A stretch of DNA of 64,000 bases from Fictibacillus terranigra (GTDB lineage: Bacteria > Bacillota > Bacilli > Bacillales > Fictibacillaceae): the NCBI RefSeq assembly GCF_030412265.1, contig NZ_JAUHLN010000001.1:496001-560000 (forward strand), read 5' to 3'. How positions within the stretch are numbered: the stretch's first letter is position 1; each line of letters starts with the position of its first letter. The notes beneath the pieces were generated by a model. It made no database searches. It was not told the DNA's origin and saw only the letters and a list, made by a program, of their open reading frames with translations. The translations under genes were made by a program, and so were the position numbers. Shown here one piece after another: positions 34,025 through 41,772 of the stretch.

Positions 34025-34225
34025 TTACTTAAAGATATCATATGAAACGGTTCCGCTTTTGATCGTAAGTGATTTTAGTTTTTGAGTGGTCTCAGGATTG
34101 GCTTTCAGTTCCCCCATGAACTTATCATAGGCTTCCTGTACGGAGGAGACCGTATAAACCGCACGCTGCCGCCTTTGATCGGTTGAAGCTTCTACTAAAT
34201 AGAGATCAAACGTATCTTTGTTCAA
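34025..34225 (-). CDS. Small hypothetical protein
   Basis: About 66 residues from TTG at 34225, placed 6 bases after GGGGGTG; an in-frame ATG at 34240 gives 71 residues but has no site. Sequence FDLYLVEASTDQRRQRAVYTVSSVQEAYDKFM and the end SGTVSYDIFK suggest a small alpha/beta protein. Family not recognised. A terminator follows. Confidence 0.55.
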   Translation of the reverse strand: MNKDTFDLYLVEASTDQRRQRAVYTVSSVQEAYDKFMGELKANPETTQKLKSLTIKSGTVSYDIFK

Positions 34226-34463
34226 GAATCGCACCCCCATAGCTTGATAGTATTATTTTCTTCAATCGTTTAGATAGTCCTGCCTGTGGCGGGGCTGTTA
34301 CAAAAAAGTAAACTTACCTCCTAGTAAATGGAGAGTTGGAGGCTGTTACCGATGAACAATGTCTTTTTTTGTCCGGTTAAGAGGAGAATGTTGCGATTTT
34401 GTCGCACAATTTATCATCCAGGATGTACCTATATAGAGTAGAATAAAAGTGGGTGATCGAATT

Positions 34464-35672
34464 ATGCTGAAAAAGTTAATCAAAAACATGGATTATAGTT
34501 TAATAGCAGCCACACTGTGTTTATGTATATTTGGTCTGGTCATGATTTACAGCAGCAGCTACTGGGTCGCGTTTAATTATGGAAGAGAAGCAGACTTTTT
34601 CTTTAATCGCCAGCTTATCTTTGTGCTTGGCGGCACTCTGGTTTTTTGTCTCTCCTCTATCTTTCCGTACAAAGCGTATATGAAGCTTACTAAACTCATA
34701 TTAACCATAACCGTTTTTCTGCTCATACTAGTTTTTCTATTGGGAAAGGTCGTCAATAACGCGCAGTCGTGGATTAGTCTGGGAGGATTTAACCTTCAGC
34801 CGGCTGAGGCAGCCAAGATTGCGATCATCATCTACTTGTCATCGATTCTATCAAAAAAACAGTCTTACATTTCCGACTTTAACAAAGCGATTGCGCCTCC
34901 GTTAATTGTCGTTGGGTTTATTGCCTTACTTATTCTCATGCAGCCTGACTTCGGTTCGATGCTGATCCTGGTTTCAATCGCAGCTTGTATTCTCGTTTGT
35001 GCGAGGATCCGTTTCCGTCATGTTGCGATACTGGGAATAGCTTCTGCGGTACTGATGGTTATTTTCTTCCTGTTTGTGGCGAGCGACGAGCAGCTGTCCC
35101 GATTTAAGGGAGCTTATTCACCATTTGAGCACCAAAAGGAAGGCTATCAGCTCATCAATTCATATGTGGCCATTTCAGCCGGTGGAATGGAAGGGGTAGG
35201 GCTTGGCAACGGGCGAACAAAATACGGATACCTGCCAGAGGGGCAGACGGACTTCATCATCGCCAATGTATCAGAGGAATTTGGATTTGTGGGTGTTTTG
35301 GCTTCGATAACCGGCTTGTTTTATATTGTGATCAGAGGATTTATTATCGGCCTTCGCTGCAAAGATACATTTGGCCGGCTGCTGGCATTTGGTGTCGCCA
35401 GCATGATTGGCATACAGTCGTTCATTAACCTGGGGGCTGCCACAGGAATCCTGCCCGTAACCGGCGTTCCGCTGCCTTTCCTGAGCTATGGAGGATCCTC
35501 ACTTCTCGTCATCATGTTTTCGATGGGCATTCTCACAAATGTTTCTGCGTTTGTGAACCTGAAAAGAAATCCGGTTCCGGAAGATGCCTTGGAAAAAGAC
35601 AAGCCTTTACAGCCGGTTCGTAATAACGTGGCTTCGTTTCCTTATCAAAATAAAAAGAAGCCAGCTCATTAA
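34464..35672 (+). CDS. SEDS-family peptidoglycan polymerase (FtsW/RodA/SpoVE)
   Basis: About 402 residues from ATG at 34464 (GGGTGATCG upstream). Ten membrane helices; VNNAQSWISLGGFNLQPAE and the C-terminal TGILPVTGVPLPFLSYGGSSLL are the diagnostic SEDS motifs, with the catalytic-type Asp region in the large loop (PEGQTDFIIANVSEEFGF). Synthesises glycan strands with a partner class B PBP. No PBP is adjacent, so it is probably an additional copy. Confidence 0.92.
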   Translation: MLKKLIKNMDYSLIAATLCLCIFGLVMIYSSSYWVAFNYGREADFFFNRQLIFVLGGTLVFCLSSIFPYKAYMKLTKLILTITVFLLILVFLLGKVVNNAQSWISLGGFNLQPAEAAKIAIIIYLSSILSKKQSYISDFNKAIAPPLIVVGFIALLILMQPDFGSMLILVSIAACILVCARIRFRHVAILGIASAVLMVIFFLFVASDEQLSRFKGAYSPFEHQKEGYQLINSYVAISAGGMEGVGLGNGRTKYGYLPEGQTDFIIANVSEEFGFVGVLASITGLFYIVIRGFIIGLRCKDTFGRLLAFGVASMIGIQSFINLGAATGILPVTGVPLPFLSYGGSSLLVIMFSMGILTNVSAFVNLKRNPVPEDALEKDKPLQPVRNNVASFPYQNKKKPAH

Positions 35673-35695
35673 GAACGTAAGTGGTGCCCGTAGGC

Positions 35696-35745
35696 GGTGC
35701 CAGGCACCGCGATTACACAAGTGTGTAATGCGGGTGCCTGGCACC
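35696..35745. repeat. GGTGCC palindrome, double-core form
   Basis: Cores at 35696-35708 and 35733-35745 enclose GCGATTACACAAGTGTGTAA and TGCG; a further partial core GTGGTGCC lies at 35681. Sits 23 bases after the SEDS gene. Confidence 0.93.
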
Positions 35746-36180
35746 ACTTTTTTGCGATTCTTAGTCAAAAAGGTACAGGCAATTCGAAACGGTGAATGTA
35801 AAATACGTAAAGCCTGCATTAAGCAGATTCGTTGAAGATTTTAGAAAGCCTGCTTAAGATCTTTTAAATTCCCCCATATTTTACCTTGGATAAACTCCTT
35901 TTAAGCCCCTCTTTCTCTATTGGGATAAAATATCCTTTCCATAAAGAACCATAGTTAATAAAGTGAAGTAGGATGGAACTTCTTGGGATAAATACACCCG
36001 ATTTGTACTGTTGTTAAATGATTGTAAATGTTCCCCAGAGTTCAACTAAAGTCCCGTTCTATCAACATGTTTTCCTGCTATACTCAATTTGAAAATTTCA
36101 CCTGTTTTGCTTATTGATCCACATTATACTTTTCAGATTTCTGACCTATACAGACCTGCCAATTTCCTTACGAAAGTTAT
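35746..36180. other. Gene-free gap, AT-rich
   Basis: No coding sequence with a start and ribosome-binding site. Contains a short duplicated AAAGCCTGC-TTAAG motif near 35810 and 35850. Likely promoter region of the phosphatase gene further on. Confidence 0.4.
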
Positions 36181-36189
36181 AGCTTTAGA

Positions 36190-36335
36190 GCGCGCACCAA
36201 GGAATCGGCCATTTGCGGGATGGCTGTCTTTTGGTGATTGCCTCGTAATTGAAAAATAGGCAGACGCTAAAACAAAAAGCCGTGCATCTCAATGAAGTCT
36301 ATTAAAGAATGCATGGGCCTGAGCTTAACGGCCCG
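36190..36335 (+). ncRNA. Candidate structured RNA leader
   Basis: Successive potential stems: CACCAA (36195-36200)/TTGGTG (36231-36236) enclosing GCCA/TGGC; TGCCT (36239)/AGGCA (36258); TGCAT (36283)/ATGCA (36309); GGGCC (36315)/GGCCC (36330). It lies 60-200 bases upstream of the CpsB-type phosphatase. I do not recognise a named riboswitch; folding is by eye only. Confidence 0.35.
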
Positions 36336-36394
36336 AACAGGAACAAATGTATGATAATACGGGAATATCAAATACACAACTATAGGAGGACGCT

Positions 36395-37162
36395 ATGATT
36401 GACATTCATTCACACATCCTGCCAGGAATTGATGACGGAGCACCTAATATTGAAGTGAGTCTGGAGATGGCCCGGTGTGCACTAGATCAGGGGATAACAT
36501 ATGTGATCGCAACACCTCATCATCGAAACGGTATGTATGAGAACGAAAAATCTTTTATTTTGGAGCAGGTCGAGCAGTTAAACAACCGTTTAATGGAGGA
36601 AGGGCTTCCCTTGACGGTACTCCCCGGCCAGGAGTTAAGGATCCAATACGAAATTCCACAGAACTTGGAACAGCTGCTGTCTTTAAATCATACGAAATAC
36701 ATGTTTATCGAGTTTTCATTTACAAGGGTGCCTAATTATTCGCATGAACTGTTCCATGAAATGCTCGTCAAAGGCTTTGTACCGGTGATCGTTCATCCTG
36801 AACGGAATACAGAGCTGCAGGAAAATCCAGAACTGCTCTACGAGTTTGTCCAGCAAGGGGCTTTGACGCAGGTTACAGCGGGAAGTGTGTTAGGATACTT
36901 CGGAAAAAAGTGCAAGTCATTCTCTCAAGAACTCATCAGCCACGTCCTGACTCATTTCATCTCATCCGATGCGCATAACGTTTCAACGAGAGGATTTTGT
37001 TTAAGGGAAGCGTATGAGGAGATTACAAAACAGTTTGGTGTCAGCAAAACAACCTATTTTCAGCAGAATGCACATTCCTTAGTGGAGGGCCGCACAATCC
37101 CTGCAGGGGTACCTGATCCGATTAGGAGTAGAAAGCTTGTGGGTATTTTATTGACTACTTAG
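36395..37162 (+). CDS. PHP-type protein-tyrosine phosphatase (CpsB/CapC/YwqE)
   Basis: 255 residues behind ATAGGAGGACG. Manganese-dependent PHP domain: MIDIHSHILPGIDDGAPN (metal-binding His/Asp), TPHHRNGMYEN, GQELRIQYEI, VIVHPERNTEL and FISSDAHNV. Dephosphorylates bacterial tyrosine kinases controlling exopolysaccharide export. The usual partner modulator and kinase are not next to it; the glycan cluster lies 12 kb away. Confidence 0.92.
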   Translation: MIDIHSHILPGIDDGAPNIEVSLEMARCALDQGITYVIATPHHRNGMYENEKSFILEQVEQLNNRLMEEGLPLTVLPGQELRIQYEIPQNLEQLLSLNHTKYMFIEFSFTRVPNYSHELFHEMLVKGFVPVIVHPERNTELQENPELLYEFVQQGALTQVTAGSVLGYFGKKCKSFSQELISHVLTHFISSDAHNVSTRGFCLREAYEEITKQFGVSKTTYFQQNAHSLVEGRTIPAGVPDPIRSRKLVGILLTT

Positions 37163-37168
37163 TAAAAA

Positions 37169-37218
37169 GGTGCCAGGCACCGCGATTACACACTTGTGTA
37201 ATGCGGGTGCCTGGCACA
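37169..37218. repeat. GGTGCC palindrome, double-core form
   Basis: Core 1 at 37169-37181, core 2 (last base changed) at 37206-37218; the centre reads ATTACACACTTGTGTAAT, the opposite orientation to the other copies. Lies between convergent genes. Confidence 0.9.
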
Positions 37219-37220
37219 CC

Positions 37221-37751
37221 CTATTTTGCGTGTTTTTCTTTTTTCATACTCTTTGTAAGGTAGCCGCCTTTGAAGCTGCGGATTTCAAAGGAGACGAGGA
37301 AGGCTTTTGGTGCAATTTCATCGACGATTCGAAGGAGTTCTTTTTCCCGGCTTCTTTTCGCCAGTACATCCAGACGAAACCGTGCATTGTCTTGGCGGCC
37401 TTCACCCTGATAGACGGTAACGCCGAATCCTTCTTCGCGAAGACGGTTCACCAATTTTTCTGACCGGTCGAGCAGGTTGATCTGGTGGGTGACGTAGCCG
37501 ATCGCCAATTTATTCTCGAGCACTCCGCCCAGCAGGAGTCCTACTCCAAATCCGAGGGCGTAGGCGATGATGTTCCAAATGTTCGACATATCCTGAAACA
37601 CGATTCCGAGGGAAAGCACGTTGATGGCCGCTTCCACCACCCCGATGACGCTGGCTTTTCGTGTTTCGCCTTTCACAAGCAAGATGGTACGGACGGTCAC
37701 AATTGGGAGCAGAGACAGCTGCATGAGAAAAATAATGAGGGGTTGCCACAT
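37221..37751 (-). CDS. YebE/UPF0316-family membrane protein (DUF2179)
   Basis: 176 residues from the ATG at 37751 behind AAGGAGGTCC. Three N-terminal helices ([55 protein letters not shown]) then a cytoplasmic DUF2179 domain ([38 protein letters not shown]). Function unknown; DUF2179 is thought to bind a nucleotide-like ligand in related proteins. Confidence 0.85.
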   Translation of the reverse strand: MWQPLIIFLMQLSLLPIVTVRTILLVKGETRKASVIGVVEAAINVLSLGIVFQDMSNIWNIIAYALGFGVGLLLGGVLENKLAIGYVTHQINLLDRSEKLVNRLREEGFGVTVYQGEGRQDNARFRLDVLAKRSREKELLRIVDEIAPKAFLVSFEIRSFKGGYLTKSMKKEKHAK

Positions 37752-37870
37752 ATGTTGGACCTCCTTGATCATTGTTCTGGTATTAGACAGTGTTCCATAA
37801 TGATGTTTTACCTAAAACAGACGCCATGAAACGCGATACCCAAAAGTAAACGCTTTCAAAGAGAACGGAA

Positions 37871-37902
37871 TAAAAAAACAGACGGTGGGATTTAACGTCT
37901 GT
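37871..37902 (-). terminator. Terminator of the cardiolipin synthase-like gene
   Basis: ACAGACG / CGTCTGT stem; leftward reading continues into seven Us. Confidence 0.85.
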
Positions 37903-37903
37903 C

Positions 37904-39103
37904 TTATAAGAAGCGGGAGAAAAGATTCGCCACTTGTTCTCTTCCCTTTTGCAGGAGAGGTCTCTTTTGGTAGCTTTCATACGTCAGAAGCTCTGAACGC
38001 TGGATATCCTCCTCGATCGTTTCTTTCACTCTATTAATGAACGAAGCGGTATAGATGAACCCATTCATTTCGTCATTTATATAAAAGCTTCTCTTGTTAA
38101 AGTTTCCAGATCCGATGTCACACAGTTTATCATCGACCACAACAACTTTCGAGTGGTAAAATCCCTGGTAGAATCGATAGATCTTGCATCCATGCGGCAA
38201 AAGCAGGCCGTAATAGCGGAAAGCCGCTTCTTTTACAAGCGGGTAATCGCCATTGAACGGAACGAGAACCTTCACATTTACTCCTCTTTTTAACGCGCGG
38301 ATCAATTCATCTGTCAGTTCTTTTCCAGGGATGAAATAGGGTGTGCAGATGTAAAGCTCTCTCTTCGCTCGTCTTACCATCGCGAGGAAGGTTTCCTGAA
38401 GATAAGCTCCGTTCGTACTTTCAAAATGATGTTCAATTCCGCCGGTCTCCCGGACATGCTCCTGAGGCACGTATGTTTGCTTTTCACCGGTTGCCCTATT
38501 CCAATCCCGGTAAAATTGGTTCCTTAAATCGTCCACGCTTTTCCCGAGAACCTTCAAGTGATGATCCCTCCAATAGCCGAGCTTTGGGTTATTTCCTAGA
38601 TAGTCTTCTCCGAGGTTAAACCCGCCAATATACCCGATCTCACCATCAATCACACTTATTTTCCGGTGGTTATGGGTAAGGGAGGTGAACAGCAGGTAGG
38701 GAAGAGAAGGTTTGTGGGAAAAAGCTACCTTTACTCCTGCGTCCCGGCAACGTTTGATCTGTTCTTTCTTCACATTCTTTGAGCCATAATGGTCGAGCAG
38801 CAGGCGAACGGTGAGACCTTCATGGGCCTTCTGGCGAAGGATAGCGAGAAATTCATTGCAGATCTTGTCGTCACATACGGTATAAAACTGAATCTCCACT
38901 GAGTCTTTTGCGTTTCGAATGTCTTTAAAGTAGCTGGTATACAGCTCATTCCCGTCCGTAAAAAGGCTGAGCTTGCCCGTACGCTTCGGGTAGCGCTTCA
39001 CTCGATGCCGGTTCAAGTGCTTCTTGTAACCAAGGTAATAGCTGAGCCATAGTGAAAATACGAGACATATAAGAATGAGAACTGTGATCGTGAGGGCAAT
39101 CAT
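37904..39103 (-). CDS. Phospholipase D-family cardiolipin synthase
   Basis: About 399 residues starting at the ATG at 39103, 11 bases after GGAGG; in-frame ATGs further upstream (39121, 39175) lack a site. One N-terminal helix (ALTITVLILICLVFSLWL), then two HKD motifs: HNHRKISVIDGEIGYIGGFN and FYHSKVVVVDDKLCDIGSGN. Condenses phosphatidylglycerol to cardiolipin at the membrane. Many bacilli carry several such paralogues. Confidence 0.88.
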   Translation of the reverse strand: MIALTITVLILICLVFSLWLSYYLGYKKHLNRHRVKRYPKRTGKLSLFTDGNELYTSYFKDIRNAKDSVEIQFYTVCDDKICNEFLAILRQKAHEGLTVRLLLDHYGSKNVKKEQIKRCRDAGVKVAFSHKPSLPYLLFTSLTHNHRKISVIDGEIGYIGGFNLGEDYLGNNPKLGYWRDHHLKVLGKSVDDLRNQFYRDWNRATGEKQTYVPQEHVRETGGIEHHFESTNGAYLQETFLAMVRRAKRELYICTPYFIPGKELTDELIRALKRGVNVKVLVPFNGDYPLVKEAAFRYYGLLLPHGCKIYRFYQGFYHSKVVVVDDKLCDIGSGNFNKRSFYINDEMNGFIYTASFINRVKETIEEDIQRSELLTYESYQKRPLLQKGREQVANLFSRFL

Positions 39104-39262
39104 TGTATGGGAAACCTCCATAGTTATTAAATCATGCATATCCTTCACAGTTTTGCTCAATATCGACGGATTCATTCAATAGACGGACCTAGAATTATGA
39201 GGCTTTTCATAGTATATTGGCTTATATAAATACACGTAAGTCACGGAAAGCCAGGTGAATTC

Positions 39263-39754
39263 ATGAAACGCTTCATCTTTTACTGGCTGCCGGTCCTTTT
39301 AGTAGCCGGCGGTATATTTTACTCTTCCGCTACACCTTATCAAAAACAGGACATGCGGCCGACACTGTCACATTATTTGGACCATACAATGATCGCCGAT
39401 TTCTTCTCGTCCGCAGGATTTGAGTATGCCGGGGAGGAAGTCAGTGTGCAGGCGCTCGGACCTGCTGGTTTTGTAGAATTCCTCATTCGGAAACTGGCTC
39501 ATTTCTCGGTCTATTTTTTGTTAGCCTTTCTTTTGTACAGAGCGCTTCGCTTTACCTTTAATAGAGGAAAAACGTTCATTCTGTCGTTTATCCTGACGGT
39601 AGCCTATGCGGCATCGGATGAGATTCATCAGCATTTTACGTCCGGACGCTCACCGCACGTGGAAGATGTAATGATTGATGCAACGGGTGGATTAGCAGGA
39701 TTGATTATAGCCGTGCTGATTTACTGGAGGCATTTTCGCCGAACAACCCATTAA
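39263..39754 (+). CDS. VanZ-family membrane protein
   Basis: 163 residues, four helices. Begins KRFIFYWLPVLLVAGGIFYS and carries the family motif LIRKLAHFSVYFLLAFLLY and YAASDEIHQHFTSGRSPHVEDVMIDATGG. VanZ-like proteins are associated with glycopeptide/lipopeptide tolerance; role here unknown. Confidence 0.88.
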   Translation: MKRFIFYWLPVLLVAGGIFYSSATPYQKQDMRPTLSHYLDHTMIADFFSSAGFEYAGEEVSVQALGPAGFVEFLIRKLAHFSVYFLLAFLLYRALRFTFNRGKTFILSFILTVAYAASDEIHQHFTSGRSPHVEDVMIDATGGLAGLIIAVLIYWRHFRRTTH

Positions 39755-39871
39755 TTTTCGACAAAAATTTTATTCCCTATGTAAGGTGGACCATTTTCTG
39801 CTGATAGGTGTAATGGCAGAGATGATAGCTGGGGGAAGGTTGAATTTTATAATTGATATCAGGGAAATAAG

Positions 39872-39905
39872 AAAAATTCCCCTTGTGGATGTTAAGGGGA
39901 ATTTT
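39872..39905. terminator. Intrinsic terminator in gap after vanZ-like gene
   Basis: AAAAATTCCCCTT / AAGGGGAATTTTT stem, symmetric; about 118 bases after the stop codon. Could serve either strand. Confidence 0.75.
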
Positions 39906-39909
39906 TGTG

Positions 39910-39925
39910 TTAAACAAGTGTTTAA
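39910..39925. promoter_or_regulatory. Palindrome TTAAAC-N4-GTTTAA, copy 4
   Basis: TTAAAC AAGT GTTTAA, 140 bases before the small membrane protein gene at 40065. Confidence 0.45.
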
Positions 39926-40064
39926 ATAGGTTGTCGTTACATTTCGTTGATGGGATTCGACAGTCTTGATTACTCACTACTTCCAGTCCGTAATAGTTGT
40001 TTTAGTGACGAAAATTTTAGGTAATATATGAAGATAGCACTTATGAGGTACTGGAGGTTCACTC

Positions 40065-40187
40065 ATGCTGATGTTTATCGCAGGCTGTTTTGTCGGGTCC
40101 ATCCTAACTGTCTTTATCATGAGCCTGATGATTGTATCCAAACGAGCAGATGAAACTAGTGAAAAACAGTATAAAGATAAAGAATAG
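40065..40187 (+). CDS. Small single-TM protein (DUF3789-like)
   Basis: 40 residues, start ATG at 40065 behind TGGAGG. Helix MLMFIAGCFVGSILTVFIMS followed by a charged tail ending QYKDKE. Resembles the short DUF3789 membrane proteins often seen in phage and chromosomal islands. A degenerate palindromic repeat begins 4 bases after the stop. Confidence 0.6.
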   Translation: MLMFIAGCFVGSILTVFIMSLMIVSKRADETSEKQYKDKE

Positions 40188-40190
40188 GAA

Positions 40191-40228
40191 GGTGCCAGGC
40201 ATCGCAGTTAATCCCAGTGTCTGGAACC
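40191..40228. repeat. GGTGCC palindrome, degenerate copy
   Basis: GGTGCCAGGCATC at the left and a decayed second core GTGTCTGGAACC at the right; the centre has lost the ATTACAC/GTGTAAT symmetry. Lies between convergent genes. Confidence 0.75.
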
Positions 40229-40237
40229 TTTTCCGTT

Positions 40238-40672
40238 TTAACCCTCTTGCTGGCGTTTTTTAATCTCCTTCAGTGCGACCAGCTTTAAGGCTTCCATTTC
40301 TTTTGGGGACAGCTTTTCGTTTAGAGTGGCTTCGATCTCCTGTCGTTCTTCTGGTGATACACCATCCAGCGCTTTATCCTTCATGTCCTTCAGATTATCC
40401 ATGCCCACTTTTTTAATGACGGTCTTCAGTGCTTCCTCTTTAGTATGAAATGGCAGGTCCTTCTGTTTGGCTAATTCATCAAGATCTCCGCCATCCTTTA
40501 TGTAATTTTCTATTTCAGGATCATCCATCAACTTGTCCGCATCTTTATTATCGACGATCTCAGCTGCTACTTGGTCCACCAGCTTGTTGGCTCCGTAGTG
40601 GACGATCGCGTTATAGGCAAAGTAACCAATCGTTCCAAAGAGCAGGACAAACACTAAAACCCATTTCAGCAT
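40238..40672 (-). CDS. Membrane-anchored hypothetical protein
   Basis: 144 residues. An N-terminal helix (LKWVLVFVLLFGTIGYFAY) is followed by a mostly helical, highly charged domain (VDQVAAEIVDNKDADKLMDD, LSPKEMEALKLVALKEIKKR). Similar short proteins in bacilli are of unknown function. The ribosome-binding site is weak. Confidence 0.65.
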   Translation of the reverse strand: MLKWVLVFVLLFGTIGYFAYNAIVHYGANKLVDQVAAEIVDNKDADKLMDDPEIENYIKDGGDLDELAKQKDLPFHTKEEALKTVIKKVGMDNLKDMKDKALDGVSPEERQEIEATLNEKLSPKEMEALKLVALKEIKKRQQEG

Positions 40673-40707
40673 CGAAAAGCCCCCGTGTTTTTCTTAGATT
40701 TTAAAAG

Positions 40708-40742
40708 GGTGCCATGCATCTTCAAATGCGGTGCCTGGCACC
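40708..40742. repeat. GGTGCC palindrome, shortened copy
   Basis: Degenerate core GGTGCCATGCATC, short centre TTCAAATGC, then intact GGTGCCTGGCACC (40730-40742). Lies between the 40238 gene's start and the next minus-strand gene's end. Confidence 0.8.
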
Positions 40743-40769
40743 CACAAATGACACCAAAACGAAAACCTT

Positions 40770-41483
40770 CTATTTATACATTGTTTTCATCTGTTTTTCT
40801 GTTCCTTGAATGAAGACCGGATTTTTCGCAGGGTCCATCCACTTCAGCAGCTTCACTACATTATCTTGAGATACCGCTGTACAGCCGGCGGTTGGCTTAT
40901 CAGACGCACGCCACACATGAAAGAAGATCGCACTTCCTTTTCCTTTAACGATCGGGTTCATGTTGTACTCAATGACAGCACCGTAGTGATATAACGGTTC
41001 AAGCTTCATGCGCTCAAACGATTTCCAGCGCTTATTAGGATCGCCCTTATAAACGATCCATTTGTTGTAATCCTTAGAGGTTACATCGTCGACCCAATAG
41101 TCATACTGATCGGTTTTCGTATATGATAGTTTGACGCCTGAAGGCTTGTTCACTGTTCCGAAGCTTCGGCCGATGTCATAGATGCCGGCTGGTGATTTGC
41201 CATCGCCTTCTTTTTTGTTTGTACTAATGCCGTTTTTCCCGAGAACAGCAGGCATGGAATATTTCTTTACCCATTTTCCTTTTACATTCTCATATGCGGT
41301 AATCTTGGCTGTAAACTTGTCTTCCTTGTCTGCTGTTACAAAAACAGCCTGTTTTGCTTTTCTTTCCTTATATACTTTTTTGAGCAAAGCATTTTGGTGG
41401 GAAGGCATGGAAAGCGCATAAGTCGGAGTAACAGCACTCAACACGAACAGCCCGATAACTAGGAAACTCAGAAACTTTTTCAT
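40770..41483 (-). CDS. Secreted L,D-transpeptidase-family protein
   Basis: 237 residues from ATG at 41483 behind GAAAGGAAAG. Signal peptide (KKFLSFLVIGLFVLSAVTP). The YkuD-type catalytic region is present: IFFHVWRASDKPTAGCTAVS, with the conserved His and the nucleophile Cys in GCTAVS. Expected to act on peptidoglycan stem peptides outside the membrane. Confidence 0.85.
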   Translation of the reverse strand: MKKFLSFLVIGLFVLSAVTPTYALSMPSHQNALLKKVYKERKAKQAVFVTADKEDKFTAKITAYENVKGKWVKKYSMPAVLGKNGISTNKKEGDGKSPAGIYDIGRSFGTVNKPSGVKLSYTKTDQYDYWVDDVTSKDYNKWIVYKGDPNKRWKSFERMKLEPLYHYGAVIEYNMNPIVKGKGSAIFFHVWRASDKPTAGCTAVSQDNVVKLLKWMDPAKNPVFIQGTEKQMKTMYK

Positions 41484-41609
41484 AAATCTTTCCTTTCTAC
41501 ACTGTTTTCCTTCATTATACAATTTATGCTAGGGCATAAAAGCGTTTTATGGAGATTTGAGAACAAGAACCTAGTCGCAAATTGTGGTTTGTGTACTTCT
41601 TACTATCGA

Positions 41610-41659
41610 GGTGCCAGGCACCGCGATTACACAAGTATGTAACGCCGGTGCCAGGCACC
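41610..41659. repeat. GGTGCC palindrome, double-core form
   Basis: Cores at 41610-41622 and 41647-41659 enclosing GCGATTACACAAGTATGTAA and CGCC; here both cores read GGTGCCAGGCACC. Lies in the divergent gap upstream of the carboxypeptidase gene. Confidence 0.92.
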
Positions 41660-41772
41660 TTTATTTGACAAAAAAATACGTATTTATCCTTATGTTCTGA
41701 AATATTCCTTTGTTAGTATAATTAGAGAGTTAGGGATAAAAACAAAAAAATTCATACCATAGGGGGAAAAGG

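Noticed and set aside
39777-39977. 66-residue minus-strand open frame
   Set aside because: It spans a strong terminator hairpin and a palindrome, has no ribosome-binding site and no protein-like pattern.
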